Source: Xiheimicrobium sp052034585
Lineage (GTDB): Bacteria > Myxococcota > Myxococcia > Myxococcales > Myxococcaceae
Direction: 5' to 3'
Assembly (NCBI GenBank): GCA_052034585.1
Contig: JBPOIJ010000001.1
Coordinates: forward strand, 1-64,000
Length of the DNA stretch: 64,000 nt
Shown here: one piece after another, positions 1 to 8,400 of the stretch
How the letters are laid out: the number at the start of each line of letters is the position of its first letter
Numbering within the stretch: position 1 is the stretch's first letter
Translations under genes and position numbers: made by a program
The notes under the pieces: generated by a model
Told to the model about the DNA's origin: nothing
What the model saw: only the letters and a program-made list of their open reading frames with translations
Database searches by the model: none

Positions 1-85
1 CGTCGAGACCAAATTCTAGTAGGCCCCGAGCACCACTACGGTGCAAGGAGGCGACGTCTGCCAGAACGCCCCCGCCGTGACCTAG

Positions 86-460
86 CCCGTCGAACTCCCC
101 ACCCAAACGCTGACCAACTACTTCCACGACTACGCTTTCAGCTCGGCCGGCAACTGCCGCTCGGGCCCCGGCGCCGACCGCGTCTATTCCATCAACGTCG
201 CGGCAGGGCAGACCATCACCGCGCGCGCGACGCCCGACATGGCCGCCGACGTGGTGGTGAACATCGTCGAGGGCCCGGCAGCGAACTGCAACGCGACCCC
301 GCGCATCACCTGCCTCGCCTCCGCCGACCGCGGCCTCGACGGCCAGGAAGACACCGCGACGTGGATGAACGGGACCGGCATGGCCAAGTCCGTCTTCGTG
401 GTGATCTCGAACTACAAGACGGGGCCGATGACCTACGCCCTCGACGTCACCGTCCAGTAA
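86..460 (+). CDS. 3' end of secreted PPC-like beta-sandwich protein, interrupted upstream
   Basis: The frame ending at the TAA at 458-460 encodes about 124 residues that read like a bacterial pre-peptidase C-terminal (PPC) domain: a tyrosine-rich strand, a GADRVYSI strand, an AGQTITA strand, two cysteines, and a closing MTYALDVTV strand. Such domains sit at the C-termini of secreted myxobacterial proteins. The same frame continues protein-like upstream (GGDVCQNAPAVT) but is cut by TAG at 83-85 and two TAGs at 17-22. Either this is a decayed gene or the window edge holds base errors. No start codon can be assigned; an internal ATG at 239 would split the domain. Its 3' end overlaps the convergent YndJ-like gene by 14 bases. 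Confidence 0.55.
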   Translation, partial: PVELPTQTLTNYFHDYAFSSAGNCRSGPGADRVYSINVAAGQTITARATPDMAADVVVNIVEGPAANCNATPRITCLASADRGLDGQEDTATWMNGTGMAKSVFVVISNYKTGPMTYALDVTVQ

Positions 461-1232
461 GGCGCTCCTCGAGCCAGCAGGCGAGGTGGGCGCTCGACGC
501 GAAGCCGAAGGCGTTGAGCGCTCCGTGGGTCGGCACCATGTCAGGCACCGTCAGCGCGGGAACGGCCGGCCAGTATTGGTTGGCCGCCCAGGCGAGCCCG
601 AGGCCCATCGCGACCCACGGTGAGGCCGCCGCGAGCCGCAGCAGCGCGCGTACGAGGCCACGCCGCCGGTTGGACAAGCGCCACAGCCCAATGGCCACGC
701 CCAACACGCCGAGCGACATGAGGAACGCGCCGCCCACCTGGAAGACGGCCGCGCGGGTGACGAAGCCCAACGCCACGACTGGCGGAGCGCCCATCACCAG
801 CCACTGGCAGGCGCGATTCCAGCGCGAGCGGTCATCGTCGAGCAGCCGCTCGGTGAGGCCGAGCGTCGCCACGCCCGCGTAGGTGAAGTGGAGCGCGGTG
901 AGCTTCACGATGGGCTCGGGAATGGCGAAGAGCGTCACCTCGAGCCGGGAGGCGACCAACGCGCCCACCGCCGTGAGCCCGAAGCCGGCCAGCCCGACGC
1001 GCACCAGCGAGCGAGCCCGGAGCGCCGACCCCAGCTCCCAAACGACGAGCAGCCCCCAGGGCGCGAGCCAGAGCGCTGCAGCCACGCCGGCGGGCGAGGC
1101 GAGTGACGAGGCCACCCCTGCGCTCACCACGAGCCACCCCAACAGCCCCTTGCGCAGGGCCATCGGCGTCACCACGCCCACCCCGGTGACGAGGGCGAGG
1201 TCCATCACCGGCACCATCCACTCGGCGAGCAT
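447..1232 (-). CDS. YndJ-like multi-pass membrane protein
   Basis: This 261-residue protein is hydrophobic from end to end with about seven or eight predicted membrane segments. Its C-terminal stretch, with HGALNAFGF just before the last helix, is typical of the YndJ family of Bacillus and myxobacteria, whose function is unknown. The start ATG at 1232 shares its A with the TGA of the mutase gene upstream (TGATG), so the two are probably translationally coupled. Bacillus YndJ is about twice as long, so this is a single-unit form. The substrate or role is not evident; the link to propionate metabolism is only by position. Confidence 0.7.
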   Translation of the reverse strand: MLAEWMVPVMDLALVTGVGVVTPMALRKGLLGWLVVSAGVASSLASPAGVAAALWLAPWGLLVVWELGSALRARSLVRVGLAGFGLTAVGALVASRLEVTLFAIPEPIVKLTALHFTYAGVATLGLTERLLDDDRSRWNRACQWLVMGAPPVVALGFVTRAAVFQVGGAFLMSLGVLGVAIGLWRLSNRRRGLVRALLRLAAASPWVAMGLGLAWAANQYWPAVPALTVPDMVPTHGALNAFGFASSAHLACWLEERLTGR

Positions 1233-2893
1233 CAGAGGAAGACGTGTTCCCGGTGTTCGCCGAAGACGGCCCGCATCGCGTCGGAGATCTCTCCCAGCGA
1301 CGCCTCGGCCTTCACCGCGTCGGAGATGAGCGGAATCAGGTTCTCGTCGATCTTCTCCGAGCCGCGCTTGAGGGCGTCGAGCGCCCGTCGGGTCGCGTCC
1401 TGGCTCCGGGTCTTTCGAAGCTCGGCGAGCCGCGCGCGCTGATCGGCCTCCACCGAGTCGTCGACCCGCAAGAGCCCCTTCACCGGCGGCTCGGGCTGCT
1501 GGAACTTGTTCACCCCGACGACGACGCTCTCGTTGCGCTCGAGCGCGCGCTGCGCCTCGTAGGCCGCGTTCTGGATCTCCTGCTGCGGGAAGCCCTGCTC
1601 GATGGCGCGCACCATGCCGCCGAGATCGTCGATGCGCCTCAGGTAGTCGCTCGCCTTCGCCTCGAGCTCGTCGGTCAGGCGCTCGAGGTGCCAGCTGCCG
1701 CCGAGCGCGTCGATGGTGTCGGCCACGCCCGTCTCGTAGGCGATCACCTGCTGGGTGCGCAGCGCCAACTTCGCGGCGTCTTCCGTCGGGAGCGCGAGCG
1801 CCTCGTCCCAGCCGTTGGTGTGGAGCGACTGGGTCCCGCCGAGCACCGCGGCGAGCCCTTGAAGGGCGACCCGAACCACGTTCGTCATCGGCTGCTGCGC
1901 GGTCAGCGTCGAGCCAGCGGTCTGCGCGTGGAACCTCAGCATCATCGAGCGCGGGTCCTTGGCGCCGAAGCGCTCCTTCATCACCCGGGCCCACAGTCGC
2001 CGCGCTGCTCGGAACTTGGCGACCTCTTCCATGAAGTCGTTGTGCACGTTGAAGAAGAACGAGAGCCGGCCGGCGAACTCGTCGATCTCGAGGCCCGCCG
2101 CGCGCGCCGCTTCGACATAGGCGATGCCGTCGGCGAGGGTGAAGCCGATCTCCTGGGCCGCCGTCGAGCCTGCTTCCCGAATGTGGTACCCGCTGATGCT
2201 GATCGGGTTCCACTTGGGCACCCGTTTCGCGCAGAAGGCGAAGAGGTTGGTGATGAGCCGCAGGCTCGGGCCCGGCGGGTAGATGTAGGTGCCGCGGGCG
2301 ATGTACTCCTTCAAGATGTCGTTCTGGACGGTGCCCTGGAGCGCGTCCATCGCGACGCCCTGCGACTCGCCCACCGCCGCGTAGAGCATGAGGAGGATCG
2401 GCGCGGTCGCGTTGATCGTCATCGAGGTGCTCACCTCGCCGAGCGGAATGCCGTCGAGCAGCACCTTCATGTCGCGCACCGAGCAGATCGACACCCCCAC
2501 CTTCCCCACCTCGCCGCGCGCGCGCGGGGAGTCGGCGTCGAAGCCCATCTGCGTCGGGAGATCGAACGCGACCGAGAGCCCCGTCTGCCCGGCCTTCAGG
2601 AGCGCGTGGTAGCGCTGGTTGGAGTCCTTCGCGCTGGCGAAGCCGGCGTACTGCCGCATCGTCCAGAAGCGGCCGCGGTACATCGTGGGCTGCACGCCTC
2701 GGGTGAAGGGGTACTCGCCGGGGAAGCCGATCGTCTCGAGCGCGGCTTCGGGCGTCCCTTCCGGGCCGTCGATCGGGGTGCGCTCGATGCCGCTCGAGGT
2801 CAGGAAGGAAGGCCGTCGCTCAGGGCCCTTCGTCTTCGCCTTCTCGTAGGTCTTCACCAGCCAGCGGGACTTCTCGGTGCGCCAGTCAGCCAT
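1232..2893 (-). CDS. methylmalonyl-CoA mutase, large (substrate-binding) subunit
   Basis: This 553-residue protein matches the TIM-barrel catalytic part of coenzyme B12-dependent acyl-CoA mutases, which interconvert (R)-methylmalonyl-CoA and succinyl-CoA. The residues that set substrate choice in the Propionibacterium enzyme (Tyr89, Arg207, His244) fall at Tyr82, Arg200 and His237 with a constant offset, in TMRQYAGF, EYIAR and SGYHIRE. This supports methylmalonyl-CoA rather than isobutyryl-CoA (which uses Phe/Gln). The C-terminal B12-binding domain is absent, so a separate small subunit must be encoded elsewhere. I chose the ATG at 2893 (MADWRTEK); the frame runs 20 codons further upstream, but that extension is arginine/cysteine-rich and unlike the family. 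Confidence 0.92.
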   Translation of the reverse strand: MADWRTEKSRWLVKTYEKAKTKGPERRPSFLTSSGIERTPIDGPEGTPEAALETIGFPGEYPFTRGVQPTMYRGRFWTMRQYAGFASAKDSNQRYHALLKAGQTGLSVAFDLPTQMGFDADSPRARGEVGKVGVSICSVRDMKVLLDGIPLGEVSTSMTINATAPILLMLYAAVGESQGVAMDALQGTVQNDILKEYIARGTYIYPPGPSLRLITNLFAFCAKRVPKWNPISISGYHIREAGSTAAQEIGFTLADGIAYVEAARAAGLEIDEFAGRLSFFFNVHNDFMEEVAKFRAARRLWARVMKERFGAKDPRSMMLRFHAQTAGSTLTAQQPMTNVVRVALQGLAAVLGGTQSLHTNGWDEALALPTEDAAKLALRTQQVIAYETGVADTIDALGGSWHLERLTDELEAKASDYLRRIDDLGGMVRAIEQGFPQQEIQNAAYEAQRALERNESVVVGVNKFQQPEPPVKGLLRVDDSVEADQRARLAELRKTRSQDATRRALDALKRGSEKIDENLIPLISDAVKAEASLGEISDAMRAVFGEHREHVFL

Positions 2894-2964
2894 GCGCCCG
2901 AGGGTTAGCACTTCGCCTGCACGGAGGCACCGCGAACACGAGCCCGCCCTCACCTGGCGGCAAC

Positions 2965-3129
2965 GTGCTGCTCAAGACGCGCGAGATCAACGAGAAGAAG
3001 GCCACGCCGGGCGAGGGCTGGACGCTCGAGATCGGCAACGACGTCGCTCGCGCCATCAAGTACGTCAGCCACCTCGAGCAGTTGAGGACCCAGGGCCAGA
3101 CCGTACCGAAGGATCCCAAGCCGCTCTGA
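2965..3129 (+). CDS. small hypothetical protein (54 aa)
   Basis: Between the divergent mutase gene and the peptidase gene a short frame reads VLLKTREINEKKATPG, then a strand-like GWTLEIGNDVARAIKYV segment, and closes with proline and lysine. It looks more like protein than the arginine-rich shadow frames around it. No ATG is in frame. A GTG at 2965 has a GGCGG purine-rich site just upstream. It could instead be the remnant 3' end of a longer lost gene. Function unknown. Confidence 0.35.
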   Translation: MLLKTREINEKKATPGEGWTLEIGNDVARAIKYVSHLEQLRTQGQTVPKDPKPL

Positions 3130-3180
3130 GCGCGGGGGCCCTCGCGTCCTCCTGGCGACTCGTGCAAGAACGCCCGGACG

Positions 3181-4398
3181 ATGAACATCGACGGCATTCG
3201 ACGGGCGCTGACGGCGGCGGCACGCGACGGGAAGGTCGACACTCAGGAGCTCGACCGGTTGATGCTCCAGGTCCGCGACGCGGGCGGCATCTCGGCGAGC
3301 GAGCGGGCGGCGCTCCTCAAGGCCGCAGACGGCTTCGATGACGCGACCAAGCAGCGGCTGATGAGCCACCTCGCGGCGATGGGTCAGACGAACGCCTGGG
3401 TGAACCTCGAAGCCAAGGGCCAGGTGGCCAGCATCGACGGCCGCTACGCGAACCTCACCCTCACGGTGCCAGGCCTCTCGGCGCGGGTCGGCCTCTTCGA
3501 CAACGCCTTCGCGCTCAAGGGCAAAGCGAAGGCCGACGGCACGCTCCAGCTCACCATCGACGGCCAGAAGCTGTCGGTGCCGGTGAAGGCCGGCGAGGGC
3601 CCGCAGCAGCTCCTCGCGAAGGTGAAGGCGCAGCTCCCCGCGTCGTTCGCGGGCGTGGTGTTGGGCGGCGACGTGCAGCCGTACGATCCCGCGTCCTTCT
3701 CGGGAACCGCCGCGCGCAAGGCCGACCCCGCCGCGCACCTGATGCTCTACAAACCGAGCGCCTTGGGCCTCAAGCCAGGCGAGAAGCCCATGCGGGTGGT
3801 GGTGACCGGCTACGGCGCCTTCATGGGCATCACCGACAACCCGTCGGCGAACATGGCCCAGAAGCTCGCAGAGCGTGGCGTGAAGGGCGCGATCGTCGAG
3901 TACCGCCGCCTCGACGTGACACCCGCGGCAGTGGAGAGCTTCATCGCCGAGATGCGCAAGGCTCCGCCCGACGTGATCCTCTCGATGGGGGTCACCGGCG
4001 GCCAGGCGCAGGTCGAGGAACGGCCCGAGAATCACCTCGGCGCTGCCGAAGACGGCAACGGGCAGCAGATGGCCGATCGCAAGGTGCGCGAGGGCGGGCC
4101 CGACGAGCTCAAGACCGATCTCCCGGTCGACGCGATCGACTGGGCGCTCCAAGGTTTCGGGGCACAGCGCGGCGTCTTCACCAGCGCGTCGGACCCCACC
4201 TACCAGCCCGATCGCAGCGCGTACCTGTGCAACTTCCTCGGGTACAACCTCGCCTCGGAGTTCGGCACCACCCCGAAGACGACCGCCGGCTTCATGCACA
4301 TCAACACTTCGACCTCGCCGGATCAGATGGGCGCGGTGCTCGACGCCATCACCGCCAAGCAACTCGAGGCGCGGCGCGCTGGCTTCCCGCACTCCTGA
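3181..4398 (+). CDS. EF-hand-like/pyroglutamyl-peptidase I (peptidase C15) fusion protein
   Basis: This 405-residue protein has a C-terminal domain (about 204-400) resembling pyroglutamyl-peptidase I, a cysteine peptidase that removes N-terminal pyroglutamate. The fold-typical VVVTGYGAF strand opens it. The expected triad is present: Glu280 in VEERPEN, Cys350 in SAYLCNF and His373 in AGFMHIN. The N-terminus (about 1-60) carries a DGKVDTQEL segment like an EF-hand/TerB helix-loop-helix, followed by a beta-rich linker of about 130 residues. Usual C15 enzymes are about 215 residues, so this is a fusion. There is no signal peptide. Its stop abuts the convergent glycosyltransferase stop with no gap, so no terminator lies between them. 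Confidence 0.75.
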   Translation: MNIDGIRRALTAAARDGKVDTQELDRLMLQVRDAGGISASERAALLKAADGFDDATKQRLMSHLAAMGQTNAWVNLEAKGQVASIDGRYANLTLTVPGLSARVGLFDNAFALKGKAKADGTLQLTIDGQKLSVPVKAGEGPQQLLAKVKAQLPASFAGVVLGGDVQPYDPASFSGTAARKADPAAHLMLYKPSALGLKPGEKPMRVVVTGYGAFMGITDNPSANMAQKLAERGVKGAIVEYRRLDVTPAAVESFIAEMRKAPPDVILSMGVTGGQAQVEERPENHLGAAEDGNGQQMADRKVREGGPDELKTDLPVDAIDWALQGFGAQRGVFTSASDPTYQPDRSAYLCNFLGYNLASEFGTTPKTTAGFMHINTSTSPDQMGAVLDAITAKQLEARRAGFPHS

Positions 4399-5748
4399 TC
4401 AGCGCTTCTTGGCGTCGTCCCAGGCCTGGCTGACTCGATTCACGATGCCCTTGGCGCGCTCGTAGGCCGCCTTCGCGCGAGGGTCGGCCGAGGCGAGCCG
4501 GGTCTCGAGCAACGACTCGACCGACGGCGGGGAACTGGCGCGCACGAGCTCGTCGAGGGTCGACAAGCCCTGGAGCGGCCGGCCACGAATCGCGCGCAGC
4601 AGCTCGTCCACCTCGACCGCTGGCGGAGGCCCCGAACGCTCGACCGTCTCGGGCCCGTGCTCGTAGGCCGGTCGGAAGAGAAGGGCCAGGCGGGCGAAGA
4701 AGAGCGCCTCGTGGAAGGGCACCTCCTCGGCGAAGGTGAGCGGGAAGCGCCCGAGCCGCGACCGATCGAGCAGCCAGGCCGACGGGTGCACCGCCCCGGC
4801 CCTCAGCCACTGCGGCAGGGAGAAGCGCGGTCGAACGCTGGGAGCCACCGCCCACGCCTCGGTGCCCTGGCTGAGCCGATCGACGAGCGCCGACAGGTGC
4901 ATCGAGGTGAACAGCTCGCCGGCCGAGGCGAAGGCGAGGTACTGGCCGCGGGCGGCGAGGAGGCCCTGGTTGCGCTGGGCCGCGGCTGAGGTCGCTTCGA
5001 CGAGGGCCACCGAGACGTTGGCGCGCAGCCGGGCACGCTCGAGGAGCTTCTCGGCCTGGCCCGTGGGCAGCCCGGTTCCCAGCACGAGCTCGAGCGGGCG
5101 ACGTCGCTGGCCGAGGAGCGACGCGATGGTGCCGGTCAGGCCCGGCTCGTCGTCGCCCGTCACCACCACGCTGACGAGGCCATCGACGCGATCGGGAACC
5201 GAGGGTTCGACTCCGCGCTCGGCCGTCACCAAGAAGCGCTCGACCGCTGCCGAAGGGTTGAGCTGCTCGAGGAGCTGGCGCAGCGCGGCCTCGGTCTCGG
5301 CCGCGAGCCCACTCGACCGAAACCCGCTCACCACCGCGTCGCGAGCGCGAACCCGGTACCCGGCCTGACGAAGCCAGCCGTCGATCTCCCCCTCCGACGA
5401 GCCACGGTCCCGTGTTCCACCGGTGAGGCTCGTCACGATCCCGCTCGCGCTCGCGGCGTTGGCGAAGGAGAGGACGAGCTCGGCCTCGGGCGCGGCGCTG
5501 GAGATGGCGTCGAGCGCCGCCCGAGCATCTCCGGTGAGGAGGCCGTCGAACGCGATGACGACTTGGGGACGAAAGGCGCCGAGGTCGGAGAACGACGGCG
5601 GGTCGACGAGCACGGTGCACCCGTTCGCTTCCAACGCGTGGACGAGCGACGGATCACTCGAGAGGAGCGCGACCCGGCGCTTGGTGCCGCAGCGACGGGC
5701 GACCAAGGCTCGCAGATCGGCCGCGGTCTGACCGCTCACTCCGCTCAC
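4399..5748 (-). CDS. GT2-like glycosyltransferase with N-terminal Rossmann-like domain
   Basis: This is the last gene of the polysaccharide operon (449 residues). Residues about 20-160 look like a degenerate nucleotide- or SAM-binding Rossmann domain. Residues about 165-300 follow the GT-A (family 2) pattern, including AAAQRNQGLLAARGQYLAF. The usual metal-binding DxD that follows this strand is replaced by ASAGE, so metal-dependent transferase activity is doubtful. The start is a GTG at 5748 whose last bases overlap the TGA of wzt (GTGA), a strong coupling signal; a second in-frame GTG lies at 5739. It probably acts with Wzt/Wzm in surface glycan assembly. Confidence 0.7.
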   Translation of the reverse strand: MSGVSGQTAADLRALVARRCGTKRRVALLSSDPSLVHALEANGCTVLVDPPSFSDLGAFRPQVVIAFDGLLTGDARAALDAISSAAPEAELVLSFANAASASGIVTSLTGGTRDRGSSEGEIDGWLRQAGYRVRARDAVVSGFRSSGLAAETEAALRQLLEQLNPSAAVERFLVTAERGVEPSVPDRVDGLVSVVVTGDDEPGLTGTIASLLGQRRRPLELVLGTGLPTGQAEKLLERARLRANVSVALVEATSAAAQRNQGLLAARGQYLAFASAGELFTSMHLSALVDRLSQGTEAWAVAPSVRPRFSLPQWLRAGAVHPSAWLLDRSRLGRFPLTFAEEVPFHEALFFARLALLFRPAYEHGPETVERSGPPPAVEVDELLRAIRGRPLQGLSTLDELVRASSPPSVESLLETRLASADPRAKAAYERAKGIVNRVSQAWDDAKKR

Positions 5749-7025
5749 GCGGTGGCTGCCGGTCGCGGGCGAGGCTCGGCGTCGTTCGTCTGGGTGCGCG
5801 GCTCGAGAGACCAGGCGTGCTCCGGGCGCAGCAAGCCGAAGGCCGACGGGTTCGGCGCGACGACCAACGACTTCGAGGCGGCGTGGGGCCGGGCGTCGCC
5901 CGACCACCCGGTGGCGGTGACGACGTGGGCGCCTTCGCCCAAGCCGAGCCGGGGAAACGACAGCCGCACCGTCGCCTGGCCAGTGAGGGCTCCGGCCGCG
6001 AACTGGGTCTTGAAGAGCGAGACGCCCGCGACCGTCGCGACCTCGACCGAGACCTCCGGGTGCGCGTTCGCGGCGACCTCGAGATCGATGAGCACGTCGA
6101 CCGAGCTCTCGGCCGAGAACGCAGACGGCTGCGCACCCGCGGCGTCACGCAGCCGAAGCTCGACGACTCGCACCGGAGGTGGCGCTTCGGGCGGCGGCGC
6201 CTGCACGTTCGGCAGCGCCAGCCCAGGCGCGGAGAGCGCGGAGTGCCCGGTTCGTTCGCCTTCGGCTTCCGCAGCGGCGATGGCCTGCCGGTACGCGCCG
6301 ACGACCTGCCGAGGGTCGCCCACCATGCGAGTGCGGCCGCCGTCGATCCACACCGCGCTGTCACACCAGCTCTCGATGCGCCCGAGATCGTGCGTCACGA
6401 AGAGGATCGTCTTCCCCGACTGGCGGAACTCGTTCATCTTGGCCGACGACTTGCGCGAGAAGTGCTCGTCACCGACCGAGAGGATCTCGTCGATGATCAA
6501 GATCTCGGGCTCGACGTGGGTCGCGACGGCGAAGGCGAGCCGCATGAACATGCCGCTCGAGTAGGTGCGCACCGGCTCGTCGATGAAGTCGCCCAGCTCG
6601 GCGAACTCGATGATCTGCTCGACGCGGCTCTTCACCTCCGAGCGCGACATGCCGAGGATGATGCCGTTGATGAGAATGTTCTCGCGACCGGTGAAGTCGG
6701 GGTGGAACCCGGCGCCGAGCTCGAGCAGCGCCGAGATGCGGCCGTTCACCGAGACGCTCCCGCTCGTCGGCGAATAGATGCCGGTGATGATCTTGAGCAG
6801 GGTGCTCTTGCCCGAGCCGTTGCGGCCGACGATGCCCATCGTCGAGCCCTTGGGCACGGTGAGGTTGACGCCCTTGAGGGCCTCGATGTGGGTCCCCGGC
6901 TCGACGACCTTCCGCTGCCCCTTGAGCAGGCGCACCAGCTCGCTCTTGAGGGTGGTGATCTCGTTGCGCCGGTTGCGCTTCAGGAAGCTCTTGGTGATTC
7001 CCTGGAGGACGATCGCGTCGCTCAT
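5745..7025 (-). CDS. wzt: polysaccharide ABC exporter ATP-binding subunit (Wzt)
   Basis: This 426-residue protein is an ATPase of the O-antigen/teichoic-acid exporter type. It has the long N-terminal extension of this subfamily, Walker A GRNGSGKST, signature YSSGMFMRL, Walker B ILIIDEILSVGD and an H-loop VTHD. After a proline-rich linker, residues about 300-410 form a beta-sandwich like the Wzt C-terminal carbohydrate-binding domain, which recognises the finished glycan. Start ATG at 7025 lies 2 bases after the wzm stop. With Wzm it would export a lipid-linked glycan across the inner membrane. Myxococcus xanthus has a similar wzm-wzt-wbgA O-antigen locus. Confidence 0.93.
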   Translation of the reverse strand: MSDAIVLQGITKSFLKRNRRNEITTLKSELVRLLKGQRKVVEPGTHIEALKGVNLTVPKGSTMGIVGRNGSGKSTLLKIITGIYSPTSGSVSVNGRISALLELGAGFHPDFTGRENILINGIILGMSRSEVKSRVEQIIEFAELGDFIDEPVRTYSSGMFMRLAFAVATHVEPEILIIDEILSVGDEHFSRKSSAKMNEFRQSGKTILFVTHDLGRIESWCDSAVWIDGGRTRMVGDPRQVVGAYRQAIAAAEAEGERTGHSALSAPGLALPNVQAPPPEAPPPVRVVELRLRDAAGAQPSAFSAESSVDVLIDLEVAANAHPEVSVEVATVAGVSLFKTQFAAGALTGQATVRLSFPRLGLGEGAHVVTATGWSGDARPHAASKSLVVAPNPSAFGLLRPEHAWSLEPRTQTNDAEPRPRPAATA

Positions 7026-7027
7026 CG

Positions 7028-7837
7028 TCACACCAGCTCCGCGAACTCTTCCCGCCGGCGCTCGAACACCGCCGACGAGAACCAGAGGATGACGAACGTC
7101 ACCACGGCGACGGTCGCGAGCGGCTGCCAGGCCGGGCTCTGGTGGTTCACGAAGATGTCGCGCCACGCCACGACGAGGGCGGCCATCGGGTTCGCCGTCA
7201 CCACCGTTCGCACCTCCTCGGCGCTCAGCGACAGCCCGAAGCGGTTGAGCCCGTTCAGCTCCTCGAGCCCCCAGAGCACCGGCGTGAGGAAGAACGCGAG
7301 CTGTACGACGTTCGCGGCGATGTGCTGCAGATCGCGAAACGCGACGTTCAGCGCCGAGAGCAGATAGGTGAGCGACAGCGTGAAGAGAGACTGCAACACC
7401 ACGAGCAGCGGCGTGAAGACGACGTGCCAGGTCGGCCAGATGCCGTAGGCGGCGCCGAGCAGGAAGAGCAGCGGAATCGAGAGCAGGAAGTTGATGAGGT
7501 TCGTCAGCACCACGTAGGCCGGCAGCACCTGCGCGGGGAACCGCACCTTCGTGAGCAGGTCCTTGCGATCGCTCACCGCCGTCGTGCCCCCGAGCACCGA
7601 CGACGAGAAGAAGATCCACGGGAGCAGGCCCGAGAACAAGAAGTACGGGTACGAGGCTCGCTGGCTCTTCAGCAGCACCGAGAAGACGAGGCCGTAGACG
7701 GCCATCGACAAGGTTGGGTTGAGGAACGTCCAGAGGAAGCCCAGCACCGAGGCGCGATAGCGAGCGCGGAGCTCCCGCATCGACAGCGCCCAGAGCAGGG
7801 CCCGGTATTGGTAGAGCTCTTTGAGGTTCCTCAGCAT
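7028..7837 (-). CDS. wzm: polysaccharide ABC exporter permease (Wzm, ABC-2 type)
   Basis: This 269-residue integral membrane protein has about six membrane segments. It has the ABC-2 exporter N-terminal amphipathic region (LYQYRALLWALSMRELRARY), the conserved LGFLWTFLNP stretch, and the FLTPVLWG motif near the fifth helix. It would form the channel for Wzt. Length and order match O-antigen exporters. It follows the small coiled-coil gene by about 60 bases and is coupled to wzt (2-base gap). Confidence 0.93.
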   Translation of the reverse strand: MLRNLKELYQYRALLWALSMRELRARYRASVLGFLWTFLNPTLSMAVYGLVFSVLLKSQRASYPYFLFSGLLPWIFFSSSVLGGTTAVSDRKDLLTKVRFPAQVLPAYVVLTNLINFLLSIPLLFLLGAAYGIWPTWHVVFTPLLVVLQSLFTLSLTYLLSALNVAFRDLQHIAANVVQLAFFLTPVLWGLEELNGLNRFGLSLSAEEVRTVVTANPMAALVVAWRDIFVNHQSPAWQPLATVAVVTFVILWFSSAVFERRREEFAELV

Positions 7838-7896
7838 TCGGCGCTGGGCGCATAACGCAGAGCCGCTGGCGCGACAACCGTCGGAGGTCGTTTCGT

Positions 7897-8400
7897 TCAG
7901 CGGGCTCGCGGCTTGCGCGGTGCCTTGGCCGCCGGCTTCTTCGGTGCCGCCGGCGACGCGGCCTTGGTGGAGAGCACGGGCTGCTTGGCGCGCGCTCGCT
8001 CCTCGGCGAGCTGCTCTTCGAGAACGCCGACGCGATCTCTCAGGCGAATCACCTCGGCCGACAGCTGCGCAAAGCCGTCGCGCACGTGCGCGTTGAAGGA
8101 TACCTGCCGCGCGAGGGTCTCGTTGATGAAGAGCTGCCCCGCCGAGCGAAAGAGCTGCTTGGCGAGGACGACGGCACGCCCCGACAGGCCATCACGGTGG
8201 GTCTCGATCGGCAGCCCACGCGTCGCGTCGACGTGCTCTCCCATCGCGTCGATCGCGAAGGCGAAGGCGTCGACCGGCGGTTCCTGCCCTTCCTCGAGGC
8301 CCGCGTCCTCCGAGGGCATCGCCAGCCCACGAGCGGAGAGCCGGTCCTTCACGACCTCGATCAACTTCCGGGTCGTCACGTCCTTGCCGAAGAGCTTCAT
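7897..8400 (-). CDS. small coiled-coil protein of the glycan operon
   Basis: This 167-residue protein starts MKLFGKDV. A central region (about 55-100) contains a semi-hydrophobic RAVVLAKQLFRSAGQLFINETL segment followed by NAHVRDGF. A heptad-like coiled coil follows (about 105-135), and the tail is rich in Lys/Ala/Pro. Segments of this kind are found in proteins encoded beside glycan-modifying methyltransferases and glycosyltransferases, where they may contact the membrane or a partner enzyme. Its ATG overlaps the TGA of the upstream double glycosyltransferase (ATGA). No catalytic motif is visible; a scaffold or chain-length role is a guess. Confidence 0.7.
   Translation of the reverse strand: MKLFGKDVTTRKLIEVVKDRLSARGLAMPSEDAGLEEGQEPPVDAFAFAIDAMGEHVDATRGLPIETHRDGLSGRAVVLAKQLFRSAGQLFINETLARQVSFNAHVRDGFAQLSAEVIRLRDRVGVLEEQLAEERARAKQPVLSTKAASPAAPKKPAAKAPRKPRAR

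Noticed and set aside
1244..2908. Long plus-strand open frame (554 codons) opposite the mutase gene
   Set aside because: It mirrors the mutase codons, is rich in Arg/His/Leu with no domain, and arises from high GC at third positions.
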